Shown here: in pieces, positions 1 to 4,687 of the stretch
Position numbering within the stretch: position 1 is the first letter of the stretch
How the letters are laid out: each line of letters begins with the position of its first letter
Assembly: GCA_038065175.1 (NCBI GenBank)
Contig: JBBTRN010000047.1
Location: 1-8,997, forward strand
Reading direction: 5' to 3'
DNA length: 8,997 nucleotides
Source of the DNA: JBBTRN01 sp038065175
Lineage (GTDB): Bacteria > Patescibacteriota > Doudnabacteria > UBA920
Translations under genes and position numbers: made by a program
The notes under the pieces: generated by a model
Told to the model about the DNA's origin: nothing
Database searches by the model: none
Seen by the model: the letters and a program-made list of their open reading frames with translations, nothing else

Positions 1-48
1 CCCCAAGGAAAGTATATCAAATTGCTGGGGAAAAGTTAGTTTCGTAAT

Positions 49-339
49 TCAAAGTATACGAGGGATAACGCTCAAGATTTGCCCGTATTCCTGGTAGTAA
101 CACCATATACGGACATCCTTGACTATCCCATTTGACCCAAAATTCCTTAAATCGCCAGGCTTCATTCTGGGCTTACAGCCTTGGGCTTGAAAGAGGAAAA
201 AACTCAGACCCATTGTAAGCCGGCCGTGGGGCCCGAAATCCAGAGGGAATTCTTCATCTTGCACCCAGACCTCATAAGGAGGCTGTTTACTTACCCCCTT
301 AACCACTCCCCGAAACCGCTTTGTTTTTCGCTCCAACAT
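49..339 (-). CDS. Small unrecognised protein (96 aa)
   Basis: I do not recognise this protein. It begins MLERKTKRFRGVVKG with a basic N-terminus, is rich in Gly, Pro and aromatic residues, and shows no membrane segment or signal peptide. The ATG at 339 is chosen because a textbook Shine-Dalgarno sequence (AAGGAGG, minus strand) lies 4 nt upstream; the same frame extends to a TTG at 366, but that would run through the ribosome-binding site. It lies downstream of rplL on the same strand but beyond a strong intrinsic terminator, so it probably has its own promoter: a TATATT -10-like hexamer is at 357-362, and its -35 would fall inside the terminator hairpin. The strong Shine-Dalgarno argues for real translation; no family can be assigned. 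Confidence 0.6.
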   Translation of the reverse strand: MLERKTKRFRGVVKGVSKQPPYEVWVQDEEFPLDFGPHGRLTMGLSFFLFQAQGCKPRMKPGDLRNFGSNGIVKDVRIWCYYQEYGQILSVIPRIL

Positions 340-364
340 ATAACCTCCTTCCTTGCAATATAAC

Positions 365-398
365 AAAAAAAACCGCCCTGTGGAAAGGGCGGTTTTTT
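365..398 (-). terminator. Intrinsic terminator of the rplJ-rplL operon
   Basis: A perfect 7-bp GC-rich stem (CCGCCCT at 373-379 with AGGGCGG at 386-392) and 6-nt loop is followed on the minus strand by eight T residues (365-372). On the plus strand it is followed by six T residues (393-398), so it could work in both directions. It lies about 105 bp downstream of the rplL stop codon. Confidence 0.9.
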
Positions 399-403
399 GG
401 CTG

Positions 404-492
404 TAATTGCGAGGCTTGCCCCGAGTGTAGACAAGGGAACTTAGCGAAGCAATCTTGATCTAGATCCCTCGTCGCTATCGCTCCTCGGGATG
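404..492. repeat. Possible dispersed intergenic repeat
   Basis: This non-coding stretch between rplL and its terminator has the look of a mobile or dispersed short repeat. ATTGCGAGGC (406-415) and GCGAAGCAAT (444-453) form imperfect inverted ends (ATTGC/GCAAT), and a second block (463-489) starts ATCCC and ends GGGAT. The 12-mer GGCTTGCCCCGA at 413-424 recurs on the minus strand at 7878-7889 inside the transposase remnant. That it is multicopy is inference from pattern; only one copy is clear in this window. Confidence 0.4.
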
Positions 493-517
493 AATTTGAA
501 GTTTTACTTCAAATTCA
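491..517 (-). repeat. Perfect inverted repeat over the rplL stop codon
   Basis: Arms of 12 bp (TGAATTTGAAGT at 491-502 and its exact reverse complement at 506-517) are separated by 3 nt. The arm nearest the gene encodes the final Val-Asn-Leu-Lys codons and reaches into the first base of the TAA stop (504-506). No T-run follows, so it is not a classic terminator; it may be a 3'-end stabilising hairpin. Confidence 0.7.
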
Positions 518-908
518 CCTTTCCTCCGGCTTCTTCTATCTTCTTCTTCCACTCTTCGGCCTGCGCTTTGGCAACATTTTCCTTAACTACCTTAGGCGCG
601 CCGTCCACAATGTCTTTGGCTTCCTTAAGACCTAAGGCCGTAATTTCACGGACAACTTTAATCACCGCGATTTTATTGGCGCCGGTTTCTGTGAGTTCGA
701 CATTGAATTCAGTCTTTTCCTCGGCTGCGGCAACTGCTCCCCCAGCTGCGGGACCAGCAGACATCATCATGGGAGCAGCCGCGCTAACGCCGAATTTACC
801 TTCTAACACTTTAACTAATTCGGAAAGCTCCAAAACGGAAAGCTTTTCGATTTGCCCGACTAAATCAGCAAACTTAGCAGGGACTTCAACTTTTACTTCG
901 TCTGACAT
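504..908 (-). CDS. rplL: Ribosomal protein L7/L12 (bL12)
   Basis: This 134-aa protein is the multicopy stalk protein of the large ribosomal subunit; it recruits and stimulates translation GTPases. The N-terminal dimerisation helices (about residues 10-40, with LSVLELSELVKVLEGKFGV) that bind L10 are followed by an Ala/Gly/Met-rich hinge (42-63). The globular C-terminal domain (66-134) has the family signature KTEFNVELTETGANKIAVIKVVREITALGLKEAKDIVDGAPKVVKE split over residues 65-110. Length is slightly above the usual 120-130. Start ATG at 908 is preceded by a usable Shine-Dalgarno (AAGGAA). It follows rplJ on the same strand after a 118-bp gap, long for this operon, and both genes probably share the promoter at 1794-1822. 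The last codons lie in a perfect inverted repeat. Confidence 0.98.
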   Translation of the reverse strand: MSDEVKVEVPAKFADLVGQIEKLSVLELSELVKVLEGKFGVSAAAPMMMSAGPAAGGAVAAAEEKTEFNVELTETGANKIAVIKVVREITALGLKEAKDIVDGAPKVVKENVAKAQAEEWKKKIEEAGGKVNLK

Positions 909-1026
909 AATATTCCTTTCTTTAAAATTATTAATTTATGGTTTAGGTATCGATAGCCGTATCGTGTAGAGTTGTAGTCATACGTCCCACCACACCTGTT
1001 ATCGATACTGTTATCGAAAACTAAAA
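909..1026 (-). other. rplJ-rplL spacer with TATCGATA repeats
   Basis: The 118-bp spacer carries two copies of the palindrome TATCGATA (948-955 and 1000-1007), each followed within a few bases by a partial copy (TATCG near 960-964 and TTATCGA at 1011-1017), giving an inverted arrangement around about 980. Nothing here is coding. The rplL ribosome-binding site is at its 909-925 end. The repeats could fold the transcript between the genes or be a small repeat relic. Confidence 0.5.
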
Positions 1027-1542
1027 CTATTTTGCTACCATAGCATTCAGCACATTCATCAAACCCCTCAAATTCCCAGCCATTACATTCACAAACCCAG
1101 TTATTGGGGCGTTAATGGTGCCTACGACTTGCGCGCGCAATACGTCTTTACCCGGCAAATCAGCCAAAACCATAACCATGTCTTTGCCAACCACTTTGCC
1201 GTCTACCACGCCCTCTAAAATAGAGAGGCTCTTAATTTCTTTAGACAAGTTTTTAATTCCGCGCGCCGGGCCGGTTTCGTCTTCGGTCGAGACCGAAAGA
1301 ATCACCGGCGCCTTATAATCCGCAATTTCTCCTTGTACCCCGGCTTCTTTCATTGCTTTTTTCACCAAAGTTAATTTGTAAACTTTGGAAAAAATATTTT
1401 CCTTGCGCAAGACTTGCCTGAATTTGGTAATGTCTTTTACGCTCGTGCCTTTGTAATCGGTAAACACCGCGGCTTTAGCGGACTTGAGATGTGTTACGAG
1501 CTCGGCTAAATCCTTATCTTTTTGTAATTTACTTTTTGGCAT
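1027..1542 (-). CDS. rplJ: Ribosomal protein L10 (uL10)
   Basis: This 171-aa protein anchors the L12 dimers to 23S rRNA at the base of the ribosomal stalk and, with L12, autoregulates its operon in characterised bacteria. The N-terminal rRNA-binding domain shows AAVFTDYKGTSVKDITKFR (about 24-42) and the KLTLVKKAMKEAG helix (56-68). The central region carries GPARGIKNLSKEIKSLSILEGVVDGK (91-116). The C-terminal helix (about 144-171, PITGFVNVMAGNLRGLMNVLNAMV) is the L12-dimer-binding spine. Length matches the family (about 165-175). The ATG at 1542 has no clear Shine-Dalgarno; it is preceded by the structured leader at 1543-1787, so initiation may depend on leader folding. rplK and rplA, usually upstream, are absent; a DUF218 gene occupies that position. 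Confidence 0.97.
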   Translation of the reverse strand: MPKSKLQKDKDLAELVTHLKSAKAAVFTDYKGTSVKDITKFRQVLRKENIFSKVYKLTLVKKAMKEAGVQGEIADYKAPVILSVSTEDETGPARGIKNLSKEIKSLSILEGVVDGKVVGKDMVMVLADLPGKDVLRAQVVGTINAPITGFVNVMAGNLRGLMNVLNAMVAK

Positions 1543-1554
1543 AAATATAATTCT

Positions 1555-1593
1555 GATATACAGATGGATGCAGATTTACAGATACCTACAGAT
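1555..1593 (+). repeat. Left arm of a 39-nt inverted repeat flanking the rplJ leader
   Basis: The arm consists of GATATACAGAT (1555-1565), a 5-nt non-matching spacer, and a 23-nt block (1571-1593) built of ACAGAT-like units. Both blocks recur exactly, inverted and in the same order, at 1840-1878. It lies between the rplJ start codon and the attenuator hairpin. Confidence 0.85.
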
Positions 1594-1638
1594 CCTATCA
1601 TCCACGGTCTTTTTAAACTTACTCGACCTTTAATAAAC

Positions 1639-1659
1639 AAAAAACTCGGTTTTACCGAG
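1639..1659 (-). terminator. Attenuator-like terminator in the rplJ leader
   Basis: On the minus strand CTCGGT (1659-1654), loop AAA, ACCGAG (1650-1645) and then six T residues (1644-1639) form a short intrinsic terminator upstream of rplJ. A second ACCGAG upstream (1713-1708) can pair with the CTCGGT arm instead, which would free transcription. This gives a simple terminator/antiterminator switch. The 6-bp stem is modest, consistent with partial attenuation. Confidence 0.65.
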
Positions 1660-1793
1660 CAGGGATTAACTCTACGCTGAACGCTTTACGCTCAACGCTA
1701 ATCTGTCCTCGGTGGGCATCCATTTAGGATATTAACCCCGCTTTTTCCTCAAAAGGCGGAGACCAACTTTCTTGGGAAATATTGATTTTTACT

Positions 1794-1822
1794 ATTTTAT
1801 CATTATCAAAATAGCATGTCAA
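1794..1822 (-). promoter_or_regulatory. Sigma-70 promoter of rplJ-rplL
   Basis: On the minus strand a perfect -35 TTGACA (1822-1817), a 17-bp spacer and -10 TAAAAT (1799-1794) place the transcription start near 1787. It is the best promoter in the window, as expected for ribosomal protein genes, and it lies between the DUF218 gene and the L10 leader. Confidence 0.88.
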
Positions 1823-1839
1823 GCGAGGGTTCCTACTTT

Positions 1840-1878
1840 ATCTGTAGGTATCTGTAAATCTGTTCTTATCTGTATATC
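1840..1878 (-). repeat. Right arm of the 39-nt inverted repeat
   Basis: This is the inverted partner of 1555-1593: a 23-nt exact match (1840-1862) and an 11-nt exact match (1868-1878) around five unmatched bases. It ends 4 bp from the stop codon of the DUF218 gene. The two arms bracket 246 bp that hold the rplJ promoter and most of its leader. Confidence 0.85.
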
Positions 1879-1882
1879 TGCA

Positions 1883-2461
1883 TTATTTAAACAAAAACTT
1901 CGGCAAATAGGCTATAATCGCCGCGAATTCACGCGCGTAATAATAAATCAATTCATTCCTGGGATAATACTCCCCTTCTGGCGAGTGCCAATAGACATCT
2001 TCAAACCCTAATGATTTAGCCATAATCACGCTCCTAGCCAAATGGAATTTGTCGGTAACGATGATTACGGATTTGGCATTGGGAAGTTTAGATTTTGAAT
2101 TGCGCAAATTTTCAAACGTATTATGCGAATTTTCATCCAAAACCAAATTCAGGGGCTTTACCGCTTTACTCTGCATTGCCCTTTGCATGTAGGTAGCTTC
2201 GGAAATATCTTTGTCGGAAATCCGCCCGCCGGAAAGGGCTATTACAGGCGCGAAACCTAACTCATAAATTTCCAAAGCTTCTATGGAACGATTGTAAAGC
2301 GCTGGACTGTTAATCGCCGCGCCCATGACGATTATGGCATCAGCTTTTTTGTACTCTGAAGAAAATACAGCGAAACTGGCAATTAACAAGGCATCCAATA
2401 ACAAAATTGCCGCACACAGCCACGCAAGCCACTTTAAAATTTTTCTAATTCTTTCCACCAA
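1883..2461 (-). CDS. DUF218 (SanA/YdcF-like) membrane-anchored protein
   Basis: This 192-aa protein has one N-terminal membrane helix (about residues 11-32, after a basic MVERIRKILK) followed by a DUF218 domain. Visible family motifs are DAIIVMGAA (41-49), ALSGG (75-79), SEATYM (87-92), the LDENSHNTFENLRNS block (108-122), and IIVTDKFHLARSVIMAKSLGF (133-153). DUF218 proteins such as SanA and YdcF are linked to envelope barrier function or cell-wall metabolism; the exact reaction is not settled, and none is claimed here. The likely start is TTG at 2461 or the adjacent GTG at 2458; no ATG is available without losing the membrane helix. The promoter immediately upstream implies a leaderless message. 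It is on the rplJ strand, but rplJ has its own promoter. Confidence 0.87.
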   Translation of the reverse strand: MVERIRKILKWLAWLCAAILLLDALLIASFAVFSSEYKKADAIIVMGAAINSPALYNRSIEALEIYELGFAPVIALSGGRISDKDISEATYMQRAMQSKAVKPLNLVLDENSHNTFENLRNSKSKLPNAKSVIIVTDKFHLARSVIMAKSLGFEDVYWHSPEGEYYPRNELIYYYAREFAAIIAYLPKFLFK

Positions 2462-2464
2462 GGT

Positions 2465-2473
2465 ATTATAGCA
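2465..2473 (-). promoter_or_regulatory. Extended -10 promoter of the DUF218 gene
   Basis: On the minus strand TGC precedes TATAAT (2470-2465), an extended -10 element. The predicted start point (about 2458) falls on the TTG/GTG start codons, so the transcript should be leaderless. The -35 is poor: TTGATT at 2495-2490 with a 19-bp spacer. Confidence 0.65.
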
Positions 2474-2735
2474 AAAAGGGTTGTTATTGAATCAATAATT
2501 TCATTGGTCTAGAACCAAATTTGGATGACGTTTCTAAAGGATTTTAGAAGCCATTATTTGGGTTTTATTAACGCACCTCGGTCGAGCCTATGAATGAAGA
2601 AGTGAGTTTTGCCCCCAATAAGATAGATTGAAACATTTATGGTTAAGCGTTTAATATTTACATGCACCTCGGTCTGTACGATAACAAGAGTTGATGACTG
2701 TCCCTATTGGACAAGCTCCGAACTTTTTTTAAAGA
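2474..2735. other. Intergenic stretch without a recognisable gene
   Basis: No frame here shows a convincing protein. Visible structures are a 7-bp hairpin (TTCTAAA 2532-2538 with TTTAGAA 2543-2549), a small TTGGT/ACCAA inverted repeat (2505-2519), and a direct repeat of GCACCTCGGTC at 2573-2583 and 2664-2674. None has an evident function. Confidence 0.5.
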
Positions 2736-2739
2736 AAAC

Positions 2740-2912
2740 CCTAACGCTGAATTTTGATGATGTTTTTGCAGACTGCAGTGGGGGGGGGTGGGGAAAACTC
2801 TGCCCCTGAAGAGGCGGGGGCTGGGGACAAACCGCCGCAAAGCGGCGGTAAATTGTTTTTTTCAAAAAAACGGCGGCTTCGGCGACTTTTTCAGGGTTTG
2901 CGGCCGCCAAAA
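2740..2912. repeat. G-rich, hairpin-rich repeat-like block
   Basis: This block is much richer in G+C than its surroundings. It has a run of nine G, T, then four G (2780-2793), further GGGGG and GGGG runs (2816-2825), a perfect 8-bp hairpin (ACCGCCGC 2831-2838 with GCGGCGGT 2842-2849), a palindrome of seven T and seven A (2855-2871), and a NotI-type GCGGCCGC palindrome. Open frames through it on the minus strand encode low-complexity Pro-rich text and lack a ribosome-binding site, so I treat it as non-coding. It may be a dispersed element; only one copy is present here. Confidence 0.5.
2864..2908 (-). terminator. Possible terminator of the TIR-like/4TM operon
   Basis: On the minus strand GGCGGC (2908-2903) can pair with GCCGCC (2877-2872) across a 25-nt loop, followed by one G and seven T (2870-2864). 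It lies 6 bp after the end of the membrane-protein gene. The long loop lowers confidence. Confidence 0.5.
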
Positions 2913-2913
2913 G

Positions 2914-3510
2914 TCATCTTTTAAAATGAATTAATCGTAGGTATAATAAAATCGAAATTATCAAACATAAAAAGGCTGCAAAATTAAATAATGTTGTGGG
3001 GGTAATCGGCCATTGGTACGAAAGTTCATTTGAAATTTTCAAGGTAACTACAATAAACAGCAGTATCGGAAAAAGTATCGTATATAAAAAATGAGTCCAA
3101 GCAGAGAATAAAGGATAATTTTCTAAATAAGTTCTGCCTTCCCGAGTGATAATATTTTTTCCACAAGCCTCATCAACCTGTTTTTCTAGGTTATGTAAGT
3201 AAGGGTAGTATTTTTCTATGATAAACACGGTCTGAAAATATTTGATGACTAGCGATAGTAAACCAAACCAAATTATGCTCCCGACAAAAGATATATTTAA
3301 AGGCGCTACAAGACCGAGTTTATTAGCAATCAACTGGGATAAAATACTTTCTGCTTCGGAGTTTGAAAATAACCCCAAACACACGAGGGATAAAGCAAAC
3401 AGTATGTACAAAAAAATTTTATCTCTTAATTTACAACAACTTTCTATTTTCGTCCAAGTATCTTTATAATGATCGTAAACGATTTCAAGCTGTTTATCGT
3501 TATTTACCAT
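2914..3510 (-). CDS. Four-helix membrane protein partnered with TIR-like protein
   Basis: This 198-aa protein belongs to no family I can name with confidence. Four hydrophobic segments are visible at about residues 32-49, 74-97, 138-158 and 172-194. The first follows a polar helix (LEIVYDHYKDTWTKIESCCKLRDK, 8-31), and a charged helix (98-118) lies between segments two and three. The C-terminus is basic (HFKR). The start ATG (3510) is 2 nt after the stop codon of the TIR-like gene, so the two genes are almost certainly cotranscribed and translationally coupled. The arrangement, a small multi-helix membrane protein beside a cytosolic TIR-like protein, resembles the sensor/effector layout of defence systems in which the membrane protein acts as an effector; this role is inference. 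It could be related to the 4TM or SLATT-type effectors, but I see no diagnostic motif. Confidence 0.85.
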   Translation of the reverse strand: MVNNDKQLEIVYDHYKDTWTKIESCCKLRDKIFLYILFALSLVCLGLFSNSEAESILSQLIANKLGLVAPLNISFVGSIIWFGLLSLVIKYFQTVFIIEKYYPYLHNLEKQVDEACGKNIITREGRTYLENYPLFSAWTHFLYTILFPILLFIVVTLKISNELSYQWPITPTTLFNFAAFLCLIISILLYLRLIHFKR

Positions 3511-3512
3511 TT

Positions 3513-3938
3513 TTAAGCTTCATTTAATGCTTTAATAATTCCGGCTTCTGAAAATCCTGTTACCCATTTAGCGCCAATATTTAAACATTTTTCAGGTGCT
3601 TCGTTTTCTCTGTCAATTCTAACCGCAATAATTTTATTTTTATTTAACCAGCTTTGATATACTTCAAAATTTATCCAGTTTCTAAATTCTATTAGCTGGT
3701 TCTTCCAATGAAGCTTGTTAGCCTCTTTGCCAATTATAACCAAAGTATGTGTTGCGTTTTTAATTTTTGCTGTTAGCGCCGCTTTGATCCTCCCAACATT
3801 ATTACTATTAATTTCTTCTGGCGTTGCATCATCAAATACAAAATCAAATTTATCGTTTTTGTGCCATGCTTCCAACAAAAATTTATAGTGTTTATCGTTT
3901 GTCCAATCAAAACTTACAAAAACCTTTTGCTTAATCAT
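3513..3938 (-). CDS. TIR-like (DUF1863, MTH538/ThsB-type) protein
   Basis: This 141-aa protein is essentially one TIR-like domain. The opening strand and loop KVFVSFDWTNDKHYKFLLEAW (5-25) match the DUF1863 pattern of F-x-S-F-D/E followed by Asp and a helix. FDFVFDDATP (31-40) and RIKAALTAKIKNATHTLVIIG (50-70) are the next blocks. W88-x-N-F-E92 matches the W-V-x-x-E position where catalytic TIR domains carry their glutamate. Members of this superfamily make or cleave NAD-derived signals in bacterial immunity (for example ThsB in Thoeris). Whether this one is an enzyme is inferred from E92. It is the first gene of an operon with the membrane protein and is divergent from lexA across 71 bp containing a palindrome. 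The ATG at 3938 has no Shine-Dalgarno. Confidence 0.85.
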   Translation of the reverse strand: MIKQKVFVSFDWTNDKHYKFLLEAWHKNDKFDFVFDDATPEEINSNNVGRIKAALTAKIKNATHTLVIIGKEANKLHWKNQLIEFRNWINFEVYQSWLNKNKIIAVRIDRENEAPEKCLNIGAKWVTGFSEAGIIKALNEA

Positions 3939-3963
3939 ATTTTTTGAGTTAATGTTAATTGTG

Positions 3964-3988
3964 GATAACCCGACTTGTTTAGGTTATC
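3964..3988. promoter_or_regulatory. Palindromic operator candidate between TIR-like gene and lexA
   Basis: GATAACC (3964-3970) and GGTTATC (3982-3988) form a perfect 7-bp inverted repeat with 11-bp spacing. It covers the -35 of the lexA promoter and lies upstream of the divergent TIR-like gene. Its position suits autoregulation by the adjacent LexA; it is unlike both the E. coli (CTG-N10-CAG) and Bacillus (GAAC-N4-GTTC) boxes. The assignment to LexA is inference. Confidence 0.6.
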
Positions 3989-4003
3989 TTTAGGTATTAT
4001 AAT
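3975..4003 (+). promoter_or_regulatory. lexA promoter, predicted leaderless
   Basis: -35 TTGTTT (3975-3980), a 17-bp spacer and -10 TATAAT (3998-4003) predict a transcription start at about 4010, exactly the A of the lexA ATG. No Shine-Dalgarno is present, in agreement with a leaderless message. Confidence 0.75.
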
Positions 4004-4009
4004 ACTCTC

Positions 4010-4636
4010 ATGGAAAAGAAGTCAAATGTTTGGACAACAAAGCCATCAAAAAGACAGGCTGAGATTTTAGATTTTGTCTCTAACTTCAAAAAGAACAAAA
4101 GCTACTCCCCATCTCTTAGAGAAATCGCTAAAAATTTTGAAATTTCAATACCAACCGTCCATCAGCACGTATCTTATTTGCGCGAAAAAAATTTACTTTC
4201 TTCTCACAAGGGCAAAAAGCGATCAATTCAAACTTTTAATGACCAAAAAGGAGATATCGTAGAAATTCCGCTTATGGGTTTGATAGCGGCCGGCGGACCC
4301 ATTGAAGCAATTAGAAACCCCGAACCAATTGGAGTCCCTCGTAGCATGCTATCTAGAGGCGCAAATCATTATGCATTAAAAATAAGCGGAACAAGTATGA
4401 TTGAGGAAGGGATTTCCGACGGTGACATCATAATTGTGCGGGAACAACAAACTGTTGATGATGGTGAGAAAGCTGTCGCATATCTACCCGATCAAAATAC
4501 AGTTACTCTGAAAAAAATTTACCGAGATAAAAATCGCATAAAACTTGTCCCGGCGAACAAATATATGAAACCCTTTTACGAAACAAATATTGAGATACAA
4601 GGGAAAGTTATAGGGGTATTAAGAACCGAGGTCTAA
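4010..4636 (+). CDS. lexA: LexA-type SOS repressor
   Basis: This 208-aa protein has both LexA domains at normal length. The N-terminal winged helix-turn-helix (about 10-72) contains SPSLREIAKNFEISIPTVHQHVSYL (33-57), the LexA DNA-binding region. The S24-type autopeptidase domain shows the self-cleavage site Ala94-Gly95 in GLIAAGGPIEA, the nucleophile Ser129 in SGTSM (126-130), and the general-base Lys168 in VTLKKI. These are the residues needed for RecA-stimulated self-cleavage, so it should be a DNA-damage-responsive repressor. The ATG at 4010 coincides with the predicted transcription start. Its probable operator overlaps its own promoter and may also reach the divergent TIR-like operon. 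The methyltransferase gene follows 51 bp downstream on the same strand but has its own promoter. It could be the host's only LexA or an island-borne copy. Confidence 0.93.
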   Translation: MEKKSNVWTTKPSKRQAEILDFVSNFKKNKSYSPSLREIAKNFEISIPTVHQHVSYLREKNLLSSHKGKKRSIQTFNDQKGDIVEIPLMGLIAAGGPIEAIRNPEPIGVPRSMLSRGANHYALKISGTSMIEEGISDGDIIIVREQQTVDDGEKAVAYLPDQNTVTLKKIYRDKNRIKLVPANKYMKPFYETNIEIQGKVIGVLRTEV

Positions 4637-4639
4637 AAC

Positions 4640-4676
4640 TTGCAAAGTTAAATAGCTAGTGTATACTAAAGTTAGC
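4640..4676 (+). promoter_or_regulatory. Methyltransferase promoter with embedded C-box
   Basis: -35 TTGCAA (4640-4645), a 16-bp spacer and -10 TATACT (4662-4667) give a short leader of about 14 nt before the ATG at 4688. ACTAAAGTTAGC (4665-4676) overlaps the -10 and the expected start point. It is near-identical to three sites upstream of the C gene, and the 14-mer GTATACTAAAGTTA (4661-4674) recurs exactly on the minus strand at 7583-7596. A protein bound here would block transcription. Confidence 0.7.
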
Positions 4677-4687
4677 GTAAAAAGTTT

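Larger units (their letters stand above)
1543..1787 (-). ncRNA. L10 leader: structured 5' UTR of rplJ-rplL
   Basis: The roughly 245-nt leader shows several stems on the minus strand. One hairpin pairs 1751-1759 with 1738-1746 (one mismatch). A long-range pairing joins 1731-1739 to 1662-1670 (9 bp including G-U pairs). An 11-bp hairpin pairs 1688-1698 with 1674-1684, loop AAA; it needs G-U pairs and therefore works only as minus-strand RNA. The last is the attenuator hairpin at 1645-1659. The order and the CACCGAGG segment resemble the known ribosomal L10 leader family, whose ligand in characterised bacteria is the L10-L12 complex. The identification rests on position and visible folding, without a covariance-model search. 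Confidence 0.75.

Noticed and set aside
490..969. Plus-strand open frame of 159 codons opposite rplL
   Set aside because: It is the antisense shadow of rplL; its Ser/Thr/Ala-rich text reflects rplL codon composition and it has no ribosome-binding site.
1555..1878. ACAGAT/ATCTGT repeats considered as a CRISPR array
   Set aside because: Units are short, not evenly spaced by unique spacers, and occur as one inverted pair; no cas genes are present.
2831..2862. GC hairpin at 2831-2849 followed by a T run as a plus-strand terminator
   Set aside because: The seven-T run starts 7 nt after the stem, and no plus-strand gene lies upstream that would need it.
2658..2910. Two overlapping minus-strand open frames in the G-rich block
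   Set aside because: Pro-rich low-complexity translation, no Shine-Dalgarno or nearby promoter, and hairpins plus a G9 tract within them; better explained as repeat DNA.
2914..3510. Membrane protein as a SLATT-domain effector
   Set aside because: SLATT proteins usually have two helices; this one shows four and no diagnostic motif, so the name is not applied.
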